Shown here piece after piece: positions 8,297-16,680 of a stretch of DNA of 64,000 bases. Every line of letters begins with the position of its first letter. The stretch's first letter is position 1. The position numbers and the translations under genes are program-made. Origin of the DNA: Streptomyces sp. ASQP_92 (GTDB taxonomy: Bacteria > Actinomycetota > Actinomycetes > Streptomycetales > Streptomycetaceae); contig NZ_JAODUA010000005.1 in the NCBI RefSeq assembly GCF_025399895.1, positions 124,001 through 188,000 on the forward strand. Reading direction: 5' to 3'. The notes below the pieces were generated by a model. That model saw only the letters and a program-made list of their open reading frames with translations, searched no databases and was not told the DNA's origin.

Positions 8297-8329
8297 GGGG
8301 CGCCGTCCGAGTCAATCGGACGGCGCCCC
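8297..8329 (-). terminator. Rho-independent terminator for the aldo/keto reductase gene
   Basis: The 14-bp perfect stem GGGGCGCCGTCCGA / TCGGACGGCGCCCC has a GTCAA loop. Read on the minus strand it is followed by TTTT and, four bases later, TTTTT. It lies ~80 bp past the reductase stop and upstream of the S53 gene. Confidence 0.9.
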
Positions 8330-8410
8330 TCGTGGATGCGCTGGTCAGCCCCCTGGGCCGATGCCCACGTGGCTGCGGGCTGCCGGGAGAGCCATGTGCT
8401 CGGCCGCCGG

Positions 8411-9247
8411 TCAGGCGCCGAGGTTGAACTCCGCCGGGTTCGGACCCAGTCGCTTGCCCTCGTCGAGCGCCGCGAGCGCGGCCAGGTCGTCGCCGTCGAG
8501 CTCGAACCCGAACACGTCGATGTTCTCCTGGATCCGTGACGGCGTAACGGACTTCGGGATCACCACATTGCCGAGCTGAAGGTGCCACCGCAGTACGACC
8601 TGCGCCGGGGTGCGGTCGTGCTTGCGCGCGATCGCGACGACGGTCGGAACCTCCAGCAGCCCGCGGCCCTGGCCCAGCGGCGACCATGCCTCCGTCGCGA
8701 TGGAGTGCTTGGCGTGCAGGGCGCGCGACTCGGCCTGAGCGAGCTGCGGGTGCAGCTCGATCTGGTTGACGGCCGGCACCACGGAGGTCTCACCGAGCAG
8801 CCGCTCCAGGTGCTCCGGCTGGAAGTTGGAGACGCCGATCGCCTTGGCGCGGCCGTCCGCGTAGATCTTCTCGAACGCGCGGTAGGTGTCGACGTACGCG
8901 TCCTTGGCCGGCACCGGCCAGTGGATCAGATACAGGTCCACGTAGTCGAGGCCCAGCTTGTCGAGTGAGGCGTCGAAGGCGCGCAGGGTCGAGTCGTAAC
9001 CCTGTTCCGAGTTCCAGAGCTTGGTCGTGATGAACAGCTCTTCGCGGGCGACCCCCGAGGCGGCGACGGCCTTGCCGGTGCCCGTCTCGTTCTCGTAGAT
9101 CGCGGCGGTGTCGATGCTCCGGTACCCGGACTCGATGGCCGTGGCCACCGCCTTCGCGGCCTCGTCGTCCGGCACCTGCCAGACACCGAAACCGAGCTGG
9201 GGCATCTCGACGCCGTTGTTGAGGGTGATGGAGGGGACCTTGCTCAC
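8411..9247 (-). CDS. Aldo/keto reductase (2,5-diketogluconate reductase-like)
   Basis: A 278-residue NADPH-dependent (beta/alpha)8 reductase of the AKR5-type. The GTG at 9247 gives MSKVPSITLNNGVEMPQLGFG, the normal N-terminus; an AAGGA lies about ten bases upstream. The catalytic tetrad is intact at D46, Y51 (DTAAIYENE), K76 (ITTKLW) and H109 (YLIHWP), and the C-terminal PKSVTPSRIQEN coenzyme loop is present. The physiological substrate is not evident. It is a single-gene transcript, ending in a strong terminator. Confidence 0.92.
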   Translation of the reverse strand: MSKVPSITLNNGVEMPQLGFGVWQVPDDEAAKAVATAIESGYRSIDTAAIYENETGTGKAVAASGVAREELFITTKLWNSEQGYDSTLRAFDASLDKLGLDYVDLYLIHWPVPAKDAYVDTYRAFEKIYADGRAKAIGVSNFQPEHLERLLGETSVVPAVNQIELHPQLAQAESRALHAKHSIATEAWSPLGQGRGLLEVPTVVAIARKHDRTPAQVVLRWHLQLGNVVIPKSVTPSRIQENIDVFGFELDGDDLAALAALDEGKRLGPNPAEFNLGA

Positions 9248-9773
9248 GAGCGGTCGATCCTTACGTCGTCGGTTGGTACTCCTCCCGTCAACGAACGAGC
9301 GGAGTCTCACATTCCCACTGTGCCCCCTCGGGTCGCGTCTGACCTGCGACTCCACGGCGGTGCCGACGTGGGCTTCGCGAGCGCGTCCGCGCAAGCTCGC
9401 GCGGGCCGCCCCTACAGCTCCGACCTTCTCGGTCCGAACCATTGACCGTGCCCCGACAAGGCGCGACGCTATAGCAGATGACTGAACGACGGTCACTCAT
9501 GTGAACACTGGCAGGGCGCCTTCTTCCGGCCCTCTTCGGCCATCACAGACGAAGGTGCCGCCCACCTTCGATTCACCCTTCACTCCTGAACCCCACCTCT
9601 CAGGAAGGCAGGTACGTCCATGAAGGACCCGACGGGCGGACGCACGGGAAACATCGGAGGACACGGCCTCGGTCGCGGTCCGGGACGCGGGGTGTTAGGC
9701 ACCTGTGCCTACCCTCGCCCCCCCGCCCTCGACGCGGCGCAGCACGCTCACGGCGAGGAGTTGGGAGTGTGTC
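9248..9773. other. Intergenic region, no supported gene
   Basis: About 525 bp between divergent genes. It holds the promoter region of the aldo/keto reductase and of the truncated fucosidase-like gene. An ATG at 9620 with a purine-rich leader opens a long frame, but its sequence is out of frame with the recognisable glycosidase and looks like a shadow. The only structured element seen is the palindrome at 9696-9711. Confidence 0.6.
9696..9711. promoter_or_regulatory. Palindrome TAGGCA-CCTG-TGCCTA upstream of the fucosidase-like gene
   Basis: A perfect 6-bp inverted repeat with a 4-bp centre inside GTTAGG...CCTACC, ~60 bp before GTG 9774. The outer bases match those of the larger palindrome upstream of the GH18 gene (10686-10704), suggesting related operators. 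Confidence 0.5.
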
Positions 9774-9811
9774 GTGTCCCTGAGGAGACCGCTTGCGGCG
9801 CGGATGGGCGG

Positions 9812-9931
9812 GAGAGCGCTCCTGGGATGGATTGGCTCAAGAGCGCTCTCCCTGCGCACGGGCGCGAGAGCGCTCTCGGCAGGGACCGACGTGAGAGCGC
9901 TCCCGACGCGGACTCGGGTGAGAGCGCTCTC
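9812..9931. repeat. 27-bp tandem array built on the palindrome GAGAGCGCTCTC (5 copies)
   Basis: Palindrome copies start at 9812, 9839, 9866, 9893 and 9920, exactly 27 bp apart. The copies at 9866 and 9920 are perfect, 9839 and 9893 have one mismatch, and 9812 has two. The DNA between copies is much less conserved than the palindromes. The period keeps frame, giving a nonapeptide repeat in the signal-peptide N-region. Confidence 0.95.
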
Positions 9932-10403
9932 TCGAAGGCGCCCCCGCCGATCCGCGCGGCTCCTGCTCGTCGTGGCGCTGGTGCTGGGTGCGTTGTCGCT
10001 CCAGGCTCCCGCCCGCGCAGATCTTCAGAACCCGCGCCAGGACTTCCTGCGCGCCTCCACCTCGGGCCTCTTCCTGCACTGGGGGGAGCGAACCGCTCCG
10101 GCCCACACCAGGTGCTCCGCCTGGGAGTCCGACGTCACGGCCGGCGGCTGGACGGCCGACTACTGGGTCAACGAGGCCCGCAAGCTGCACGCGCTCACGT
10201 CCGGCACCCTGCCGAGCACCAGAGGGGTCGCCTTCATCGACATCCCGGCCATCTCCGCCGGCCATGTCCGTCTGGAGGTGACCAGCACATACGCCGCAGC
10301 CACGGACGCCACCCGCTACAAGCGGCTACGAATCGACGAAACCTGGCTCGGGAGCGCGTACGTGTCACTGGGCCTGGCGGGAGCGACGCCCCCCGAAACC
10401 GCC

Positions 10404-10415
10404 GAGAGCGCTCTC
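10404..10415. repeat. Exact copy of the iterated palindrome GAGAGCGCTCTC
   Basis: Inside the 3' end of the fucosidase-like frame, coding for E-S-A-L. Confidence 0.9.
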
Positions 10416-10685
10416 GCCTCATTGCCGCCCTACGGACCCGCCCCCACGAGGAGTTGACGCCCTGGCCGGACCGGACCTGATCTGTCCGACCAAACCTGAC
10501 TGACCCGACCTGACTGACCTGACCGGCCGGCGAGCCCACCCCCGCCGGAAGGGCGATCGGGTGGCGGCCGTGCCGTCACCCCGATGCGGCCTGCGCTCCA
10601 AGCGGCAACTCCCGTGCTGTCCAAGGGATTTGGTCTCGCGAGAGGCATTGACACCAGCCGCTCCAGGCACTGCGATGCAGGGGTG

Positions 10686-10704
10686 GTTAGGAAGCTTTCC
10701 TAAC
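10686..10704. promoter_or_regulatory. 19-bp palindromic operator upstream of the GH18-GH8 operon
   Basis: GTTAGGAA-GCT-TTCCTAAC, a perfect 8-bp inverted repeat about 140 bp before the GH18 start. It resembles the TTAGGAAA..TTTCCTAA box described upstream of actinomycete chitosanase genes and bound by the ROK-family repressor CsnR (recalled from the literature, not checked). A GH8 gene downstream fits that, as GH8 includes chitosanases. The remaining 10458-10841 gap contains short CCTGACTGACC repeats and a C-rich tract, and no gene. Confidence 0.65.
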
Positions 10705-10841
10705 GTCGTTCCTTCTGCGGCCCGACGAGCGACCTTTCAGGCACCCACCTCTGCCGGCCGCCCACCCTGCCAAGGACCCCACACCCCCCACACCCCCGCA
10801 CCCCCCGGCACCTCCCCGCCCCCCCCACGGAAGGACCCCCC

Positions 10842-11891
10842 GTGCACACTGCCGTACCCCCACGCCGTTTCATCGCGACCCTCGCCGGTCTCGGCTGTCT
10901 GGTTCTGCCCCTGATCGCCGCGGCACCCCAGGCCGCCCATGCGGTCGGCGCCTCGCAGTCAGGCGCCCCGCAGCCGGGTGCCGTGTCCGGCGCCGCCGCC
11001 TCTGGTGCGATGGCGGTCGCCCCGTACGAGTACCTCGGCTGGGGCAGTCCGCAGAAGCCGACCGATGTGTTGGCGGCTACCGGCGTCAAATGGTTCACCC
11101 TGGCTTTCGTCCTGTCCGACGGCGGCTGCAACCCGAAGTGGGACGGCCCACGCCCCCTGACCGGCGGATCCGATGAGAGCGCGATCAAATCCATCCGTGC
11201 CGCAGGCGGTGACGTGGTCATCTCCGTCGGCGGCTGGAGCGGCAACAAGCTCGGCGAGAAGTGTTCCAGCGCGTCCGCGCTCGCCGGGGCGTACCAGAAG
11301 CTGATCGACGCGTACCACCTCAAGGCGCTCGACATCGACATCGAGGACACCGAGTTCTCCAACGCCACCGTGCGGCAGCGGGTGGTGAGCGCTCTCAAGA
11401 CCGTCAAGACGAACAATCCGGGGATCGTCACCTACGTGACCATGGGGACCACGCCGAGCGGGCCCGACTCCAACGGCAAGGACCTCATCAAGCGGGGAGC
11501 CGCCGCTGGTCTCGCCAACGACGGCTGGACCATCATGCCGTTCGACTTCGAGGGGCACAGCGGCACCATGGGTTCCGCCACGGTGAGCGCTCTCGAAGGC
11601 CTCAAGGCGTCGGTCAAGAGTGCCTACGGCTACAGCGACGACGCCGCCTACCGGCACATTGGTGTCTCGTCCATGAACGGCAAGACCGATGAGGCCGACG
11701 AGACCGTCACCACCGGTGACTTCCAGACGATGCTCGGCTACGCCAAGCAGCACCACATCGCGCGCTTCACCTTCTGGGCGGTCAACCGGGACCGACAGTG
11801 CGGCTCGGGCGGGGATGCCGGAAGTTCGTGCAGCGGGGTCGGCCAGTCGCCGTACGCCTTCACCAAACTCGTCGCGCAGTACGCGGGCTGA
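10842..11891 (+). CDS. Secreted GH18-family chitinase-like glycoside hydrolase
   Basis: A 349-residue secreted protein. GTG 10842 follows GGAAGGA (10829-10835). The signal peptide ends near AAPQAAHA (residue ~34). The catalytic domain carries the GH18 strand-3 motif SVGGWSG and the acidic strand-4 motif LDIDIED (Asp, Asp and Glu near 165, 167, 169), the D-x-D-x-E arrangement needed for substrate-assisted hydrolysis of GlcNAc polymers. Strand 6 (GWTIMPFDFEG) and the terminal FTFWAVNRD are also GH18-like. It belongs to the compact bacterial group without a visible carbohydrate-binding module. It is followed 12 bp later by the GH8 gene, so they are probably co-transcribed. Two 11/12 copies of the iterated palindrome occur at 11385 and 11583. 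Confidence 0.88.
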   Translation: MHTAVPPRRFIATLAGLGCLVLPLIAAAPQAAHAVGASQSGAPQPGAVSGAAASGAMAVAPYEYLGWGSPQKPTDVLAATGVKWFTLAFVLSDGGCNPKWDGPRPLTGGSDESAIKSIRAAGGDVVISVGGWSGNKLGEKCSSASALAGAYQKLIDAYHLKALDIDIEDTEFSNATVRQRVVSALKTVKTNNPGIVTYVTMGTTPSGPDSNGKDLIKRGAAAGLANDGWTIMPFDFEGHSGTMGSATVSALEGLKASVKSAYGYSDDAAYRHIGVSSMNGKTDEADETVTTGDFQTMLGYAKQHHIARFTFWAVNRDRQCGSGGDAGSSCSGVGQSPYAFTKLVAQYAG

Positions 11892-11903
11892 GGGGGAGCG
11901 GAC

Positions 11904-13178
11904 ATGATGCTTCAGCAGCGCAGAAGAGCGATCGGCGCCCTCGTCGCGGCGGCGGGTCTCGTCGCGGGAGCTCTGGCGGTAGCGCCGCACGCGGCCGCCG
12001 AGCCACAGGCCCTCACCGCGTCGGCGGCTCCCGCTCTGCCCTTCGGCAGCCACCAAATCCCCTACGCGGACGGCACGTTGAGGCCGTCCGGCAGCCAGTC
12101 GGCGATCGACCAGCAGGTGATCGGGAAGTACCGGGAGTGGAAGGCCGCGTTCGTGCGGCAGAACTGCGGCAACGGCTGGTACGAAACGATCTCGCCGGAC
12201 GCCGACCATCCCTATGTCGGGGAGGGGCAGGGCTACGGCATGGTGATCACCGCGCTGATGGCCGGCGCGGACACCGACGCGAAGAAGATCTTCGACGGCA
12301 TGGTCAAGTACGTTCTGGCGCACCCCTCGTCGAACAATCCGGGTCTGCTCGCCGCCGAGCAGGACAGTTCGTGCAAGAGCGTCGACGGCTCGGACTCGGC
12401 CACCGACGGTGACCTGGACGTCGCCTACGGGCTGCTGCTCGCCGACCGGCAGTGGGGCAGCTCGGGTACGTACGACTACAAGAACCTGGCCGTCAAGCAC
12501 ATCAATGCCATCAAAAAGAGCGAGGTGAACCCCACCACGCATCTGATGCTGCTCGGCGACTGGTCGACGCCGGGTGAGTCGCACTACTGGATCTCGCGCT
12601 CCTCGGACTGGATGGCCGACCACTTCAGGGCGTTCAAGTCGGCTACGGGCGACGCCAGTTGGGACACCGTCCGGACGGTGCATCAGAAGCTGATCGCCAG
12701 TCAGCAGTCCAAGTACGCGTCCAGCACCGGCCTGTTGGCCGACTTCGTCGTCACCACCAACAGCACGCCCAAACCCGCGTCGGGCAAGGTGCTCGAATCC
12801 ACCCATGACGGTGACTACGGCTGGAATGCCTGCCGTGACGCCTGGCGGATCGGCGCGGACGCCGTGACCGGCGGCGACTCGGTGTCACGCGACTCGGCGC
12901 GCAAACTCAACGCCTGGATCAAGAGCAAGACAGGCGGCGACCCTTCGAAGATCGCCACCGGATACCACCTCAACGGGTCGGCGTTCGACAGCGGCAAGGA
13001 CATGGCCTTCACCGCGCCGTTCGCGGTGGCCGCGCTCACCGACCCCGGCTCGCAGGCCTGGCTCGACGCACTCTGGGGCAGGCTGACCACCACCCCGGTG
13101 GAACCGAAGATCTACTACGGCGCGAGTGTGCAACTCCAGTCGATGATCGTCGTGTCCGGCAACTACTGGGTACCGTAA
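11904..13178 (+). CDS. Secreted GH8-family glycoside hydrolase (endoglucanase/chitosanase class)
   Basis: A 424-residue secreted enzyme with start ATG 11904 (a second ATG at 11907) behind GGGGGAG. A signal peptide runs to about residue 33 (VAPHAAAE). GH8 hallmarks are the catalytic-acid segment VGEGQGYGM (Glu near 107) and SATDGDLDVAYGLLLADRQWG (Asp near 170), plus late (alpha/alpha)6-barrel segments such as YGWNACRDAWRIG. GH8 covers cellulases, lichenases and chitosanases. Which applies cannot be read from the sequence, but the CsnR-like box upstream and the GH18 partner favour a chitin/chitosan role (inference). Confidence 0.88.
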   Translation: MMLQQRRRAIGALVAAAGLVAGALAVAPHAAAEPQALTASAAPALPFGSHQIPYADGTLRPSGSQSAIDQQVIGKYREWKAAFVRQNCGNGWYETISPDADHPYVGEGQGYGMVITALMAGADTDAKKIFDGMVKYVLAHPSSNNPGLLAAEQDSSCKSVDGSDSATDGDLDVAYGLLLADRQWGSSGTYDYKNLAVKHINAIKKSEVNPTTHLMLLGDWSTPGESHYWISRSSDWMADHFRAFKSATGDASWDTVRTVHQKLIASQQSKYASSTGLLADFVVTTNSTPKPASGKVLESTHDGDYGWNACRDAWRIGADAVTGGDSVSRDSARKLNAWIKSKTGGDPSKIATGYHLNGSAFDSGKDMAFTAPFAVAALTDPGSQAWLDALWGRLTTTPVEPKIYYGASVQLQSMIVVSGNYWVP

Positions 13179-13224
13179 GGGAGTTGGCGGAATGAACGGG
13201 CGCGCTGAAATCAAGCCGCCATGG

Positions 13225-13250
13225 GTGACGGGGTTGTGACACCCCGTCAC
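13225..13250. terminator. Bidirectional terminator between GH8 and acyl-CoA ligase genes
   Basis: GTGACGGGGT pairs with ACCCCGTCAC (10-bp perfect stem, 6-nt loop) in the 90-bp convergent gap. Confidence 0.65.
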
Positions 13251-13269
13251 TCGTGACGGCGTCCCCGCC

Positions 13270-15093
13270 TCACCGGTAGAGCGCGTCCACCTCGACCTCG
13301 TACGCCTCCTCGATCGCCCGCCTCTTGAGCTTCAGGGACGGGGTGAGCAGGCCGTGTTCCTCGGTGAACTGGTGGGCCAGTATGCGGAACGTGCGGATCG
13401 ACTCCGCCTGGGAGACCAGGGTGTTGGCGGCCACCACCGCGCGGCGCACCTCGGTCTCCAGATCGGGGTCGCGCACCAGCTCGGACGGGGTGAGCGGAGC
13501 CTTGCCGCGCATGGCCAGCCAGTGGTCCACGCCCTCCTGGTCGAGGGTGACCAGGGCCGCGATGTACGGGCGGTCATTGCCGACGACGATGCACTGGGCG
13601 ACCAGGGGATGGGCCCGTACGCGTTCCTCCAGGGCGACCGGCGACACGCTCTTGCCGCCCGACGTCACCAGGATCTCCTTCTTGCGCCCGGTGATGGTGA
13701 GATAGCCGTCCTCGTCGAGGGCCCCGATGTCCCCGGTCGCCAGCCAGCCCTCCCGGAGAACGGCCTCGGTGGCCTTGGGCTCGTTGAGGTAGCCCGAGAA
13801 GATCTGCCCTCCGTGGACCCACACCTCGCCGTCGTCGGCGATGTGCACCGTGGTCCCGGGGATGGGCTGCCCGACCGTGCCGTACCGGGTGCGCTCGGGC
13901 GGATTGGCGGTCGCGGCGGCCGTCGACTCGGTCAGGCCGTACCCCTCGTAGACCGTGACACCGGCGCCCTCGAAGAACAGGCCGAGCCGGCGGCCCATGC
14001 TGGAGCCCCCCGACATGGCGTGCCGCACCCGGCCGCCCATCGCGTCGCGGACCTTCCCGTACACCGTCTTCTCGAAGAACTGGTGCTGCATCCGCAGCGC
14101 GGCCGAGGGGCCGGGGCCCTGGTCGAAGGCCTTCTGCTCGACCGCCTCCGCGTACTTGACAGCGATGTCCACGGCCTTGTCGAACGGTCCGGTCTTTCCC
14201 TCGGCCTCGGCTCTGCGCCGGGCGGCGTTGAACACCTTCTCGAAGATGTACGGCACCGCGAGGATGAAGGTCGGCCGGAACGACTGGAGGTCGGGCAGCA
14301 GCGCGGAGGCCGAGAGCGCGGGCTGGTGGCCCAGTTTCACCCGGCCGCGGATGGCCGCGATCTCCACCATCCGTCCGAAGACATGGGCCAGCGGCAGGAA
14401 CAGCAGCGTGGACGCCTCGTCGCCCGGCCGCGAGTGGAACACCGGCTCCCAGCGGGAGATCAGCATGTCCGTCTCGAACATGAAGTTGGCGTGGGTGATC
14501 ACACACCCTTTGGGACGGCCGGTGGTGCCCGAGGTGTAGATGACGGTCGCCACCGACTCCGGTGTCACGGCCCGCCGATGGCGGTGGACCACCTCGTCGT
14601 CGATGGTCGCGCCCAGCGTCAGGAGCGCTTCCAGCGCCCCGGTGTCCAACTGCCACAGCCTTTTGAGGTGGGGGAGGCGGTCGACGACCGAGCCGATCGT
14701 CATGGAGTGGTCCTCGTGCTCCACCACGCACGCGGTGACCTCGGAGTCGTGCAGCATCCAGAAGACCTGCTCGGCGGAGGACGTCGGGTAGATCGGTACC
14801 GGCTGCGCGCCGATCGTCCACAGGGCGAAGTCGAACAGCGTCCACTCGTAGCGGGTGCGCGCCATGATGGCGACCCGGTCGCCGAACCGCACCCCGTCCG
14901 CGATGAGCCCCTTGGCCAGCGCGAGCACCTGATCCCGGAACTCGGCAGAGGTCACGTCCCGCCAGTGGCCCGACGCGTCCTTGCGGCACAGGGCGACGCG
15001 GCGCGGGTCGTCCAGGGCATGGTCGAAGACGGCGTCCGCCAGCCCGCCGACCTGAGGCGCCGTCGCCATGGGTGGGACCGTGAACTCGCGCAA
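13270..15093 (-). CDS. Long-chain fatty-acid--CoA ligase (AMP-forming)
   Basis: A 607-residue adenylate-forming enzyme that activates fatty acids to acyl-AMP and then acyl-CoA. TTG 15093 is chosen because GGAGGGAGG ends seven bases upstream; ATG 15069 is an alternative. Motifs include the P-loop YTSGTTGRPKG near residue 185, the A5-type YEGYGLTEST, the A7 GWLATGDIG and the hinge GRKKEILVTSGGKSVSP. The long form with an ~80-residue helical insert (EAEGKTGPFDKAVDIAV...) is typical of actinobacterial FadD15/FAA1-type ligases. It is transcribed alone; the 300-bp region upstream (15094-15399) probably carries its promoter and shows no gene. Confidence 0.93.
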   Translation of the reverse strand: MREFTVPPMATAPQVGGLADAVFDHALDDPRRVALCRKDASGHWRDVTSAEFRDQVLALAKGLIADGVRFGDRVAIMARTRYEWTLFDFALWTIGAQPVPIYPTSSAEQVFWMLHDSEVTACVVEHEDHSMTIGSVVDRLPHLKRLWQLDTGALEALLTLGATIDDEVVHRHRRAVTPESVATVIYTSGTTGRPKGCVITHANFMFETDMLISRWEPVFHSRPGDEASTLLFLPLAHVFGRMVEIAAIRGRVKLGHQPALSASALLPDLQSFRPTFILAVPYIFEKVFNAARRRAEAEGKTGPFDKAVDIAVKYAEAVEQKAFDQGPGPSAALRMQHQFFEKTVYGKVRDAMGGRVRHAMSGGSSMGRRLGLFFEGAGVTVYEGYGLTESTAAATANPPERTRYGTVGQPIPGTTVHIADDGEVWVHGGQIFSGYLNEPKATEAVLREGWLATGDIGALDEDGYLTITGRKKEILVTSGGKSVSPVALEERVRAHPLVAQCIVVGNDRPYIAALVTLDQEGVDHWLAMRGKAPLTPSELVRDPDLETEVRRAVVAANTLVSQAESIRTFRILAHQFTEEHGLLTPSLKLKRRAIEEAYEVEVDALYR

Positions 15094-15399
15094 TGACCTG
15101 CCTCCCTCCGGGGGCCACCCCCGGTGGCGCTCCGCACAGCGCGGTGACCGTACCCCACACACAGTTCCCCCGGCATGGGTCTTCGGTAAGTCGAGACCGG
15201 GGACGTCTTCACAGGTCAGGGCCGAAAACATGCCCACATGGGGATCGCTCGGGCAGCTTGCTGACTCTAAGGTAAGTTCTGCGGAAGGCAATCTCCACGG
15301 AATCTGTACGCTCCAGTCACCCCCGGCTCACGGCTGTGCCGGGTTTGGGCGGGGCCGCGCCCGGGCGCGCCGGGGCGCCTGTTCCGCGGCCGCCGCCGG

Positions 15400-16275
15400 T
15401 CAGCCGGCCCCGTGTCCCGGATGCAAACGGTCACCGCTCGCCAGGATCGCCGACGCCAGGGCGCCGGCCGCCTCCTGTGCGGCCGAGCCCCGCCGGTTGT
15501 GCAGCAGGACGAAGTCGACGCCGCCGAGGTCGGGAAGGCCGGCCCGGGCCGAGAGCGCTTCCAGGCCGGGCGGGATCAGACCCCGGGTATGGGCCATCAC
15601 GCCGAGCCCGGCCCGGGCGGCCGCGATCAGACCGCTCAGGCTGCCGCTCGTACAGGCGATGCGCCAGGAACGCCCGTGCTCCTCCAGGACTTCGAGCGCC
15701 CGGGCCCGGGTGATGCCGGGCGGCGGGAACAGGATCAGCGGGATTGGCCGCTCGGCGTCGAGCCGCAGCCCGGGCGCCCCGATCCAGCTCAGTTCGTCGG
15801 TCCACACCAACTCGCCGTGGCTGTCGCCGGGACGCCGCTTGGCGAGAACCAGATCGAGCCGGCCCGCCTCCAGTCTGCGGTGCAGGGTCCCGGACAGCTC
15901 GACCGTCAGCTCCAGGTCGACCTCCGGGTGGTCCCGGCGGAAGGACTGGAGGATCTCCGGGAGCCGGGTCAGGACGAAGTCCTCCGAGGCACCGAACCGC
16001 AGCCGGCCGCGCAGCCGCGTCCCGGCGAAGTAGTGGGCGGCCCGTTCGTGCGCGGCCAGGATCGTCCGCGCGAAACCGAGCATCGCCTCGCCGTCCTCCG
16101 TCAGGCGCACGCTGTGCGTGTCCCGGCTGAACAGGGCGCGCCCGGCCGCGTCCTCCAGACGCCGAACATGCTGGCTCACCGTTGACTGCCGCAGCCCGAG
16201 ACGCCGTGCGGCCTGCGTGAAGTTCAGGGTCTGGGCCACGGCGAGGAACGTCCGCAGCTGGTTCGCGTCGTACAT
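15400..16275 (-). CDS. LysR-family transcriptional regulator
   Basis: A 291-residue LysR protein. The N-terminal winged HTH (residues ~4-62) includes LRTFLAVAQTLNFTQAARRLGLRQSTVSQHVRRLE. The periplasmic-binding-like effector domain spans ~90-285. The ATG at 16275 gives the standard MYDANQLRTFL start. It is divergent from the BASS-family transporter gene, so this pair is likely a regulator and its target. The Pro-rich FPPPGIT segment in the effector domain is typical of this subgroup. Confidence 0.9.
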   Translation of the reverse strand: MYDANQLRTFLAVAQTLNFTQAARRLGLRQSTVSQHVRRLEDAAGRALFSRDTHSVRLTEDGEAMLGFARTILAAHERAAHYFAGTRLRGRLRFGASEDFVLTRLPEILQSFRRDHPEVDLELTVELSGTLHRRLEAGRLDLVLAKRRPGDSHGELVWTDELSWIGAPGLRLDAERPIPLILFPPPGITRARALEVLEEHGRSWRIACTSGSLSGLIAAARAGLGVMAHTRGLIPPGLEALSARAGLPDLGGVDFVLLHNRRGSAAQEAAGALASAILASGDRLHPGHGAG

Positions 16276-16680
16276 GCCTGCCACGCTAGCGCCGGTCCCG
16301 CCGCCCATCGCGGATTGTGATGACAGTGAGAGTGGTGTGCGGGATTCCCGATCAAGGGGGAGGGGAGGATCATCGAGAGAGCGCGTTCCGGGCCCGCCGG
16401 CGGTGACCCGTTCCTGATGCGGGCGAGAGCGCGTTCCGGTTTCCGGGGCTGTGGCACGTTCCGGGCGCCGCGGTCGGGGTGCGGGCGGGCCGCGCTTCGC
16501 GGTCGGACTCCGGCCCGGTCGGGACACGGTCGGACGCCCCCGGCGCCGCATGTCGTCAGGAGCACAGCACCCCCCACAGGTGCGCAGCAGCGCCGAGCAG
16601 GCACGCGGCGCACACCGACCAGACCAGGTAGCAGCACCCCCGACCAGGTAAGCAGCACCCCGAGCACGTGAGTGGAGCAC
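16276..16680. other. Divergent LysR/transporter regulatory region with direct repeats
   Basis: About 400 bp without a gene. Two copies of GAGAGCGCGTTCCGG (from 16377 and 16425, 48 bp apart) are half-sites of the iterated palindrome. Two ~20-bp direct repeats of GACCAGGTA(A)GCAGCACCCC lie at ~16623-16660 just before the transporter start and could be LysR contacts. Confidence 0.6.

Larger units (their letters stand above)
9774..10457 (+). pseudogene. Internally deleted secreted fucosidase-like (GH29-type) protein
   Basis: A 227-residue frame starting at GTG 9774 behind GGGAG (9763-9767). After an unusual N-region comes a hydrophobic signal core (LLLVVALVLGALSL...APARA). Then come about 55 residues matching the start of a GH29-like TIM barrel (SGLFLHWG, DVTAGGWTADYWVNEARKLH). 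The reading then jumps directly to what looks like the C-terminal accessory domain (SGTLPSTRGVAFIDIPA...RLRIDETWLGSAYV). The several hundred residues that hold the catalytic Asp are missing, so it is probably inactive, although the frame is intact. The signal N-region is expanded by five 9-residue repeats of the R-A-L-S type, produced by the 27-bp palindrome array at 9812-9931. Another exact palindrome copy lies near the stop (10404-10415). Confidence 0.55.

Noticed and set aside
9812..9931. The 27-bp array as a CRISPR
   Set aside because: Repeat units are only ~12 bp with 15-bp intervals, there are no cas genes, and the whole array is in a coding frame.
9620..10480. Alternative frame with ATG 9620 and a purine-rich leader through the 27-bp array
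   Set aside because: The fucosidase-like sequence after the array is in another frame. The repeat period is a multiple of three, so every frame looks repetitive and open.
14621..14632. AGGAGCGCTTCC-type sequences (also at 42208 and 47755) as palindrome copies
   Set aside because: They match 9 or fewer of 12 positions and follow from common codons for L-E-A-L in high-GC genes.
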